This document shows, piece after piece, positions 56,612-64,000 of a stretch of DNA of 64,000 nt. The stretch comes from Myxococcota bacterium (GTDB lineage: Bacteria; Myxococcota_A; Bradymonadia; UBA7976; UBA1532). Each line of letters begins with the position of its first letter. The first letter of the stretch is position 1. A model generated the notes under the pieces. The model saw only the letters and a list, made by a program, of their open reading frames with translations, was not told the origin of the DNA and searched no databases. A program made the translations under genes and the position numbers. The stretch covers positions 124,001-188,000 of the forward strand of contig CAUJDF010000028.1 in NCBI GenBank assembly GCA_963169045.1, given 5' to 3'.

Positions 56612-58105
56612 TCAGAGAGAGAAGTTGGGGAGCCCCAGATTCAGCTTCCACTCGCACAGCGAGGTGTCCTCGGCCTCGAGGCTGCCTTCGGGGTCGAGCA
56701 GGTCCTTCGTGTCTCTCATCTGCGCCGCCGAGAGGACGTCGAGGTCGACGGCGCGGGCCAGGAACTCCTGCAGCGTGAGGTCGGCGGCGCGCAGGTCGTC
56801 GCCCTTGTCGACGGCGTTCGCGCCGAGGAAGACGCTCAGGAGGTCGGCGAAGGAGACGCCGCACGACATCGCCGGGATGGCCAGCCGCTTCGTCGCCTCG
56901 CGGCACAGGCTGTCGCCGAGCGCCGTCACCCCCCCGCCGACCGGGTCGCCGTACTCGAAGAGCGGGGCGCCCATCGTGAGCGTGTGGAAGATCGACATCC
57001 AGCCGTTCTCGCAATGCTCGAGGTCGTGCTCGTCGTCCATCACGCGGTCGCCGAGGCAGTCGACGCCCGACGTGAGGGTCCGCCGGGAGAGCGGTCGCGC
57101 CGGCGAGCTGAACTCGCTGTCGACCGGCAGACCCGGAAACAGCATTTCGAACACCTGCTGCGACGCGTACTCCGCGAACGCCTCGTGGAACGGGGCCAGC
57201 GTCTCGTCCTTGCAGGCGTGCGTGTCGCGGGACATCACGAGCTCGAGCAGCATGGCGTCCTCGCCGTGCGTGTTCTGGTATGCCCACACGTGCATCAGCT
57301 CGTGCAGGACGGTCTTCACGTTGCCCTGATCCCGGGTGCCGTCGGCGTTGCGGTGGATGTAGACCGGGTTGTTGGGATGGATGGGATCCGCGAAGCTCTG
57401 TTCCTCGGCGTTCGAGATTTCCCGGATGTCAGTCGGATAGACCACGATCAGCGGAGTGGGATCGAATGCGTACTCCGCGCCCAGCGAAGCCATCGCGCTG
57501 CGAAGCCGCGACACGAGCACCCAGATCTCGGCCCGCGTGCGCGAAAGCGGCTCGCCCAGGGTGGGCGGGATCGGCATGTCGTTGGCCGCCGGGGCGCGGA
57601 AGACGATCGGATCGTCGAACGTCAGGTTCGTGCTGCCGACCTCGGCCAAGAACACGTCGTACCAGGGCGAGGGCGCCGACGCCGCCGAGCCCACGAGCAC
57701 GGCGCCGAGCAGCATCGGCCAGCCGGCGGGCGCGGCCACCCGCTGCCGGTCGTTCTCGAAGGCCACCTGGATGCGCACCTGCCGGCGGATGCAGGACTTG
57801 TCGGGGTCGACGTAGTCGAAGCGCCCCTGCGAGTCGGTGTAGCCCTCGTCCCACGTGAGCCACGTCCCCCAGACGAGGCCGACGCGGCTGCGGCCCTGGA
57901 TGCGCCACTTCACGCCGGCCAGGGGCGAGACGGGCGCGTCGATGTCGTTGACGCTGACGCCCATCCGCGCGGCGAGCGAGCGCTCGAACTCGCGCAGGCG
58001 TTCGTGCCTCACCTGGACGCGCGAGTCGATGTCGTAGGTGCAGGTGGCCTGGGCCGCGGTGGCGGCGAGCAGGACGGCGAGCGCGGTGACCGATGCGAGC
58101 TTCAT
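56612..58105 (-). CDS. Exported protein with HExxH zincin-like motif
   Basis: Signal peptide MKLASVTALAVLLAATAAQATC; NVKTVLHELMHVWAYQNTHGEDAMLLELVMSRDTHACKDETLAPFHEAFAEYASQQVFE. Confidence 0.8.
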   Translation of the reverse strand: MKLASVTALAVLLAATAAQATCTYDIDSRVQVRHERLREFERSLAARMGVSVNDIDAPVSPLAGVKWRIQGRSRVGLVWGTWLTWDEGYTDSQGRFDYVDPDKSCIRRQVRIQVAFENDRQRVAAPAGWPMLLGAVLVGSAASAPSPWYDVFLAEVGSTNLTFDDPIVFRAPAANDMPIPPTLGEPLSRTRAEIWVLVSRLRSAMASLGAEYAFDPTPLIVVYPTDIREISNAEEQSFADPIHPNNPVYIHRNADGTRDQGNVKTVLHELMHVWAYQNTHGEDAMLLELVMSRDTHACKDETLAPFHEAFAEYASQQVFEMLFPGLPVDSEFSSPARPLSRRTLTSGVDCLGDRVMDDEHDLEHCENGWMSIFHTLTMGAPLFEYGDPVGGGVTALGDSLCREATKRLAIPAMSCGVSFADLLSVFLGANAVDKGDDLRAADLTLQEFLARAVDLDVLSAAQMRDTKDLLDPEGSLEAEDTSLCEWKLNLGLPNFSL

Positions 58106-58277
58106 GGGGTCTCCTCCACGACCGGCTTCGTGCCGGTCTCCCCCACGCGGCGCGGCGTCGCGAAGGCGCCCGACGACGCGTCGATCGATTTTCTGAATTC
58201 GCCAGTGGGGACGGAGGGTTGCGCGCGGAGCGCACGGCGCGTGTCGGAAACGGTCGCGGCGGAACGCCGTGTGCGAT

Positions 58278-59327
58278 CTACCGGAGCTCGGCGGTGGCGC
58301 CGGCGTCGCGCAGGGCCTGCATCGCCTCATCGGCTTCGAGGCGCATCAGCCCCGCCCGCACGCGCGCCGGGGCGGCGTCGACCAGCCGGTTCGCCTCGGC
58401 GCCGCCCAGCCCGGTGAGGCGCTGGACGGTGCGGACGACGGTCGACCGGTTCGGGCCGGCGTGGCTCAGCCAGACGTCCCAGGGCTTGTCCACGGGCCAG
58501 ATCTCGACCGTCGCGCCCCGCGCGAAGAGGATGCGCTCCCGATCTCGGGCCACGGGGGCGGCGACGCCGGTCCGGTACGTCCAGGGCAGGCGTTCGAGGG
58601 CGCGCCGGGCCTCGTCGAGCCCCATGGAGAACATCTCGTGCATGTGCACCGCGATCGTCTCCCTTCGGGGCTCGGGCACGGCGGCGAGGACCACGAAGTA
58701 CCTCGCCGCCGCCGCGGCCGTGGGCGCGGGCAGCGCGCCGCCCGCCGGCCGCGCCTCCGCGTCGGCGCCCGCCGCCGCGAGTTGCCGCTCGATGTCGCGC
58801 GCGGTCGCCTGGGGGACGTCGGCCTTGACGAGGCTCGGCAGGCGGTCGACCAGGGCGATGGCGGCCCCCTCGTCGATGCCGGCGATCGCGCGCAGCGCCG
58901 CCACCACGCGGCTCGGGCCGGGGCCGTGGCCGAGGAGCACGACGTCGTAGCGGACCCCGGCCGGGAGGCGCGGACGCCCGGCCTCGCGCTCGGCGGCGCG
59001 CACCTCGATCGTCGCGCCGGCCGCCGTGAGCTGCGCCTTCAGCGCCTCGGCCTCCTTGGGTTTCAGGCCGCGTTTCACCACCGCCGGCGGCTTCGCGACC
59101 GCGTGCTTCGCCTCGGCGGCGCTCACGCCGGCGCGCTCGAGGGCCGCCGCCACCTCGTCGCGACGCTTCGCGTCGCACGCCGTGAGGACGACGTCCACGG
59201 CGCCTCCGATCGCCGGCGCGAGCGTGCGCCGGGGCGCCGGGGCGGCGGCCGCCGTCGCCACCGCGCCGACGATCAGGGACGCGAAGACCGCCCACGCGAC
59301 GCATCGCCCGCTCCACCCTGTGTTCAT
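58278..59327 (-). CDS. Exported protein with four tandem ribosomal L7/L12 C-terminal-like domains
   Basis: Signal peptide followed by four ~67-aa units such as YDVVLLGHGPGPSRVVAALRAIAGIDEGAAIALVDRLPSLVKADVPQATARDIERQLAAAGADAEAR and WDVWLSHAGPNRSTVVRTVQRLTGLGGAEANRLVDAAPARVRAGLMRLEADEAMQALRDAGATAELR. Confidence 0.88.
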   Translation of the reverse strand: MNTGWSGRCVAWAVFASLIVGAVATAAAAPAPRRTLAPAIGGAVDVVLTACDAKRRDEVAAALERAGVSAAEAKHAVAKPPAVVKRGLKPKEAEALKAQLTAAGATIEVRAAEREAGRPRLPAGVRYDVVLLGHGPGPSRVVAALRAIAGIDEGAAIALVDRLPSLVKADVPQATARDIERQLAAAGADAEARPAGGALPAPTAAAAARYFVVLAAVPEPRRETIAVHMHEMFSMGLDEARRALERLPWTYRTGVAAPVARDRERILFARGATVEIWPVDKPWDVWLSHAGPNRSTVVRTVQRLTGLGGAEANRLVDAAPARVRAGLMRLEADEAMQALRDAGATAELR

Positions 59328-59469
59328 GCTGCCTCCTCGTGCGGCGAGCGTGACAGGGGCCCGCGACCGGAACAACGGGACGCGGGGGACCTGCGGAAAT
59401 TCTCGGCGTCAGGCCCGGTAGCCGAGCGGGACCTTTGGTGTTATCGAAGGGGGAGCGGGAGGTGGGGCC

Positions 59470-60897
59470 ATGCGACGAGACGTCCGGAGCGTGGTGGCGG
59501 TGGCGCTGTGGGTGGCGGCGCTCGGGTGCGAGGCGTCCGGCGGGGCGGGCGGCGGCGAGCCTCCGGACGCCGCGTCCGACGCGTTCGCGGGGGCGATGGC
59601 GCCCGACGGCGCGGGCGAGCCCGACGCCAGCGAAGGCCCGGGCGCCGACGCATCGCGCCCGCCCGACGCCGGCGAGCGCGCGGACGGCGCGACGCCCGAC
59701 GCGGCGGCGACCGGCGATGCCGCCGCGCCGCCCGATGCTGCGCCGGCGCCGCCCGAGCCGCCCCTCGATCCCGACGACGGCCGCCGCCTCGACGAGGTGC
59801 CGCCGGACGACGAGCTGGCCCGCGAGGCCGGCGAAGGCCGCGGCAACGCGCCCGGCCGGGGCCAGAGCGCCATGGGCTGGGGCCGGATCGACAACCCCGA
59901 GCTGCGCGAGCTCATCCCCATCGGGCGCGACGCCGACGCCGAGCGGTTCGTGATCATGCGCCTCGAGCCGCGCGACATCCCCAACCTGCAGCGCGGCGAC
60001 GTCCTGCGCGCGGCGGCCGAGCTGCAGGTCACGACGCGGTGCGACATCGGCCAGCAGGCGCCGGGCTGCGACTACAACCCGACGGTTCGCATGCAGCTCG
60101 TGCTCACCGGCGACCGTGGCGGCACGGATCCGTCGCGCCAGGGCAGCATGGCGCTGTCGGACGTGAAGACGTTCACCTGCACGAAGCAGGAGCACCACTG
60201 TGTCGAGGTGATCGACTTCACCGCCGCGTCGAAGACGCTCGACGGCGGCGCGCCCGGCTGCGTGAACGACAACTCGTGCCACATCAACCTCGTGGTGTGG
60301 GCCTATGACCGGCAGGCGCGGCGGGGCGGGGCCGACAAGCTCCTCATCGGCGCCAACGAGGGCAACTTCCTGGCGAACGGCGAGGTGGAGCAGGACCGCG
60401 GCCGCCTCATGGTCATCCGGGAGCGCGGGCTCGCGCCGTCCGACAAGATCGTGCGCGAGACGAAGGACAACGTGCGCGGCGGCGGCCTGCCGATGGCCTC
60501 GAACGGGCGGGACGAGCGCCTCTACTCGCACCGCCTCGCCGGCGGGCGCGACCTGCGGGCCGGCGAGAAGTTCCGGGTCTGGGCGGTGGTCGACGCCGAG
60601 ACGGACCACCGCGTCAACCTCGGGCTGCGGATGTTCCTCACGCGCGACCGCGAGGACGTGAACGGCGGCCAGCTCGAGGCCATCGAGCCCGGCGCCATCA
60701 GCGAGCACAACGGGACGAACTGCACGCCGTCGAATCCCTGCCACCTGAAGAAGGTGGCCGTGTTCCAGGTGCAGCGCGACCTGCAGGGGCCGGTGTTCGT
60801 GAACATCAGCGGCAACTGCGAGGTGCCGGGGCCGGGCAGCGCGCGCGTGACGATCAAGAACAGCGGCTTCGTGAAGTCGATACGCTACCTGAGGTGA
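59470..60897 (+). CDS. Hypothetical lipoprotein with PDAASDA-type linker
   Basis: MRRDVRSVVAVALWVAALGCEASGGAGGGEPPDAASDAF...; coherent frame to KSIRYLR. Confidence 0.82.
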   Translation: MRRDVRSVVAVALWVAALGCEASGGAGGGEPPDAASDAFAGAMAPDGAGEPDASEGPGADASRPPDAGERADGATPDAAATGDAAAPPDAAPAPPEPPLDPDDGRRLDEVPPDDELAREAGEGRGNAPGRGQSAMGWGRIDNPELRELIPIGRDADAERFVIMRLEPRDIPNLQRGDVLRAAAELQVTTRCDIGQQAPGCDYNPTVRMQLVLTGDRGGTDPSRQGSMALSDVKTFTCTKQEHHCVEVIDFTAASKTLDGGAPGCVNDNSCHINLVVWAYDRQARRGGADKLLIGANEGNFLANGEVEQDRGRLMVIRERGLAPSDKIVRETKDNVRGGGLPMASNGRDERLYSHRLAGGRDLRAGEKFRVWAVVDAETDHRVNLGLRMFLTRDREDVNGGQLEAIEPGAISEHNGTNCTPSNPCHLKKVAVFQVQRDLQGPVFVNISGNCEVPGPGSARVTIKNSGFVKSIRYLR

Positions 60898-60931
60898 GGC
60901 CCGGTCGGTCGTCCAAGACGGCCGGCGGCGA

Positions 60932-62293
60932 TCAGCGCCGCGGCTGCAGGCCTTCGACCAGGCGCAGCGACGCCGGATCGAAGCCGGCGGGCGCCGACAG
61001 CGTGGGCGTCTGCTCGCGGTTGTCGAGGCGGGCGTCGGCGGCCACGCCCCGCTGGACGAAGCCGGTGAGCTCGGCGAGGGTCACGTGGCCGTCGGCGTCG
61101 GCGTCGGCGTCGCCGCCCAGGCCCTTCAGCACGTACCACGAGAACAGGCCGTGGGACGCCTCGCGGGAAGCGCCCGTCGTCTCCTTGGGGCCGGCGGCGG
61201 CGAGCGCCACCACGCCCGACGGCGCGTCCGACGGTTTGACCGGCACGAGCGGGCGCGTCCCGGCGGCCAGCACGCTGCGCACGCCGCCGCCCGAGAAGCA
61301 CGCGTCGAGGATGACGACGCTCTGCTGGCCCGGCAGGCGGCCGAGCGCGGCGTACAGCGCCTCGACGGCGAGGCCGCGGGTCTTGAGGTACGCGGGATCG
61401 GCGTCGAAAGGCACGAGGTAGCCGGCGCCCGTCTCGGGGTCGGGCGCGCCGTGGCCCGAGAAGAAGAAGTACACGCGGCCGCCGGCGGTGACCGCGTTGC
61501 GCGGCAGCCACTCCTCGACGGCGGAGCGGATGTCGGCGAGGCCGGCGCGATCGCCGACGAGCACCTTCACGTGGTCCGCCGGCAGGCCGAGCGTGCGCTG
61601 CACGTAGAGCGCGAACGTGCGCGCATCCGACTCGGCGTGGGTCGCCTCGGGCAGCGCCTCGCGGTAGCGCTCGACGCCGACGACCACCGCCCAGGCGTTG
61701 CGCCCGTCGGTCTTCGAGGCGGGCGCCGCGTCGAGCGAGGGGCCGACGGCGACGACCGGCGCGCCGCTCGAGAAGCTGTCGATGTCGATGCCGAGCAGGC
61801 CGGCGAGCACCTGGTCGCGGAGGTTGTCCATGTAGCCGCGGAAGAACGCGTCGCGCGCGACGCCGGCGGCGACCGTCGTCCCGTGGCCGGGCTCGACGAG
61901 CTGCCAGCTCACCTCGATGCCGCCGGTGGGGCTCGGCGCGACGCGCCCCGTCAGCCGCACGTCCGCCGCGTCGTCCGGGGCGGGCAACCCCACCTGATGG
62001 CGCAACAGGCCCTCGCGCAAGGCGTCCTCGAGGCGGGTGCCGGTCTCGGCGAGCGCGCGCCGCTGCGCCGCCGCCTGCTGCGCGAGCATCTCGCGGACCT
62101 GCGCGGTCTGCGGCGTCTCTTCGGGGAACGGCATCGCCTGCGGTTCGGCCGCCTGCAGGAGCGCCGGATCGACCTCGAACTTCATGGCGATGCGCGTGCG
62201 CGCCGGCGTCGTCTTGGGGGGCAGTCGGATCGGCGTGCCGCCGCAGGCCACGAGCACGAGCGCGGCGGCGGCGGCGAAAATCAGGGCGCGCAC
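60932..62293 (-). CDS. Caspase-family (metacaspase-like) lipoprotein with EF-hand-like loop
   Basis: GTG start coupled to upstream gene; NAWAVVVGVERYREALPEATHAESDARTFALYVQRTLGL...GRVYFFFSGHGAPDPETGAGYLVPFDADP...QSVVILDACFSGGG; DADADADGHVTLAEL. Confidence 0.92.
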   Translation of the reverse strand: MRALIFAAAAALVLVACGGTPIRLPPKTTPARTRIAMKFEVDPALLQAAEPQAMPFPEETPQTAQVREMLAQQAAAQRRALAETGTRLEDALREGLLRHQVGLPAPDDAADVRLTGRVAPSPTGGIEVSWQLVEPGHGTTVAAGVARDAFFRGYMDNLRDQVLAGLLGIDIDSFSSGAPVVAVGPSLDAAPASKTDGRNAWAVVVGVERYREALPEATHAESDARTFALYVQRTLGLPADHVKVLVGDRAGLADIRSAVEEWLPRNAVTAGGRVYFFFSGHGAPDPETGAGYLVPFDADPAYLKTRGLAVEALYAALGRLPGQQSVVILDACFSGGGVRSVLAAGTRPLVPVKPSDAPSGVVALAAAGPKETTGASREASHGLFSWYVLKGLGGDADADADGHVTLAELTGFVQRGVAADARLDNREQTPTLSAPAGFDPASLRLVEGLQPRR

Positions 62294-63525
62294 GGGGGCA
62301 CCTCCCGGAGCTGGCGGGCGATCTCGGCGCGCCGCGCCTCGGGCAGCGGCGCGCACGGGGGTCCGTCGTAGATGCGGAAGCCGTCGTGGGCCACCCGGGC
62401 GCCCGCCGGCAGACCTTCGAAGCGGTGCAGGCTGCGCGCGAGCCCGGACGGCACCCGACAGGGCGCGGCGGCCTTGCCGAGGGCGCCGAAGTCGCCGGCG
62501 ACGACGAGGAAACGCTCCGCGTCGTGGCCGGGCACCGGCAGCGCCTCGAAGCCCGCCGGATCGCCGAGGGGCACCGGCGTGCCCGCCGGCACCGGGCCGG
62601 CGTGCAGCAGCAGCGCCTCCCCGTCGCCGTACAGGTCGAACACGCGGACGTCGGCGGGCGCGTCGGACTGCAGCGTGACGTGCGTGCGCTGGCCGCCGCA
62701 CAGGCCGCCGCCCGCCGCCCCCTGCACCGCGATGCGCAGCCCCGGATCGCTCGGCGGCCCGGCCGGGAACGCCGCGTCGACGTAGGGCGCGACCGCCGCC
62801 GGGAAGACGACGGGCTCGCCGGCGCGCACGACCACGCCGCCGCCCTCGCGCACGCGGCCCTCGATGGCGAGCTCGAGCACGGGCAGCCCGCGCTCGCTGC
62901 GCGGCGTGAGCGTGCCGCTGACGACGATCGTCCAGCCGGCGGGGACGCTGCGGCCGTCCCAGCCGGCGGGCGGATCGGTCATCGCGACGCCCGCCTCCTG
63001 GAGCGCGCGCAGCAGGCGCGGCATGAGCCAGCGCACGCGCGTCCCGCCCGGCGCGCCGGCGTCGTCGATGCGGCCGACCTGCCCCCGCGCGCCCTTCGGG
63101 AGGTCCCGCGCGACGGCGCGCGCGGCGCGGGCCAGCGCCAAGTCGAGCGCCTCGGTCGACAGCGCTTCGGCGCGCCACGCCTCGACCGCCGCCTGCTTGA
63201 CCACCGCCATCGCGCACGCGCGGCCGCCGCCCTCGCCCGTCTTCCACAGGCTGAACGACGCCTCGAGCGGACCGCAGTCGGCGCCGCACACCTTCGCGCG
63301 CAGCGCCTGCATCGCCTCGCGCCCCACGCGGTCGACGGCGCCGGGATCGCCGAAGCGCGTCTCCTGCAGGTAGCCGGTGGGCGGCACGAGGTGGCCGGCG
63401 CACGTCCAGGCGGCGGGATCGGCGGGCGGCGGCGCCGGCGGCGCGGCGGCCTCGGGCGCGGGCTTCGGCGGGGCGCCACACGCGGTCAGCGCGAGCGCGA
63501 GGGCGAGGCGCGCCTCAGGGCGCAC
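62281..63525 (-). CDS. Lipoprotein, possibly DUF4384-like C-terminus
   Basis: GTG start; LALALALTACGAPPKPAPEAAAPPAPPPADPAAW; RTHVTLQSDAPADVRVFDLYGDGEALLLHAGPVPAGTPVPL. Confidence 0.78.
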   Translation of the reverse strand: MRPEARLALALALTACGAPPKPAPEAAAPPAPPPADPAAWTCAGHLVPPTGYLQETRFGDPGAVDRVGREAMQALRAKVCGADCGPLEASFSLWKTGEGGGRACAMAVVKQAAVEAWRAEALSTEALDLALARAARAVARDLPKGARGQVGRIDDAGAPGGTRVRWLMPRLLRALQEAGVAMTDPPAGWDGRSVPAGWTIVVSGTLTPRSERGLPVLELAIEGRVREGGGVVVRAGEPVVFPAAVAPYVDAAFPAGPPSDPGLRIAVQGAAGGGLCGGQRTHVTLQSDAPADVRVFDLYGDGEALLLHAGPVPAGTPVPLGDPAGFEALPVPGHDAERFLVVAGDFGALGKAAAPCRVPSGLARSLHRFEGLPAGARVAHDGFRIYDGPPCAPLPEARRAEIARQLREVPPCAP

Positions 63526-64000
63526 GGCCGGCCTCGTCGAGCGCGCGCGCGTCCTCGGGCTTCAGGCGACCCTCGGCCTGGAGCTTCGCGCGGATGGCGG
63601 CGGCGGCGTCGCGCGTGGCGGCGTCGATCTCCGCGTTCGGGAAGAAGACCAGCACCTTGGACGTGAAGTGCGCCCCCTCGGGGGTGTCGATGCGCTCCGC
63701 CGGGCACCACTTCTCGGCGCGCACGCGCCGCGTCACCCCGGCGGCGGCCGTCTGCACGAGCGCCTCGTCCTCGAGGTAGCCCTGCAGCGCGTGGGACTTC
63801 GTCTTCGTCGACGCCGAGACCTGCTCGCCCAGGTAGCGGACCGCCTGGACCTGCGCGTTGCGGGCGGCGAGGTCGCGCGCCTGCGCCTCGCTCGCCGCCG
63901 GCGTCGAGACGCCGACGAAGTACTCGCCGTCGAGGCTCCGCGGCACCGCGTTCGCCCAGCCGCAGTCGCCGCCGGCGTCGGCGGCGGGCGCGGCGAGGCG
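63515..64000 (-). CDS. LPP20-like/hypothetical exported protein (5' end beyond window)
   Basis: RSLDGEYFVGVSTPAASEAQARDLAARNAQVQAVRYLGEQV...; frame open to the right edge; stop overlaps the next gene's start. Confidence 0.7.
   Translation of the reverse strand, partial: RLAAPAADAGGDCGWANAVPRSLDGEYFVGVSTPAASEAQARDLAARNAQVQAVRYLGEQVSASTKTKSHALQGYLEDEALVQTAAAGVTRRVRAEKWCPAERIDTPEGAHFTSKVLVFFPNAEIDAATRDAAAAIRAKLQAEGRLKPEDARALDEAGRAP

Overview
A 64-kb, very GC-rich, gene-dense bacterial window with about 45 genes. No rRNA, tRNA, CRISPR array or transposase was recognised by eye. Many exported lipoproteins carry DAAPDAA-type or Gly-rich tethers, and MopE-type CNGxDDDCDG repeats, Rhs/YD repeats and RCC1 propellers are present, so a myxobacterium-like (Myxococcota) source is likely; that is an inference. 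In such DNA all six frames stay open for long stretches, so most track ORFs are shadow frames. I kept one frame per locus, chosen by protein-family signatures, signal peptides, ribosome-binding sites and stop/start coupling.

Recognisable loci:
- an mlaE-mlaD-tolC-mlaC-like lipid-transport operon
- a benzoate-CoA ligase-like / creatininase-like / glutaryl-CoA dehydrogenase-like operon
- a 2,462-aa lipoprotein fusing 16 MopE-like Cys/Asp motifs to a full Rhs/YD array, next to a second MopE-type lipoprotein
- a neutral-ceramidase-like lipoprotein and an HTTM protein, separated by a MITE-like element with 21-bp terminal inverted repeats
- a flippase, a PAS histidine kinase, an ECF sigma factor and a sulfatase
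- a MoaD/ThiS-like protein paired with a BNR-repeat protein
- an ABC1/UbiB kinase coupled to two DUF3857/transglutaminase-like proteins, one lacking the catalytic Cys
- transketolase
- a SET-domain protein next to an RCC1-repeat protein
- an exported protein made of four tandem ribosomal L7/L12 C-terminal-like domains
- a translationally coupled caspase-family operon running off the right edge

The most unusual items are the MopE-Rhs fusion, the tandem L7/L12-CTD protein, the TolC-containing Mla-type operon and the MITE-like element.
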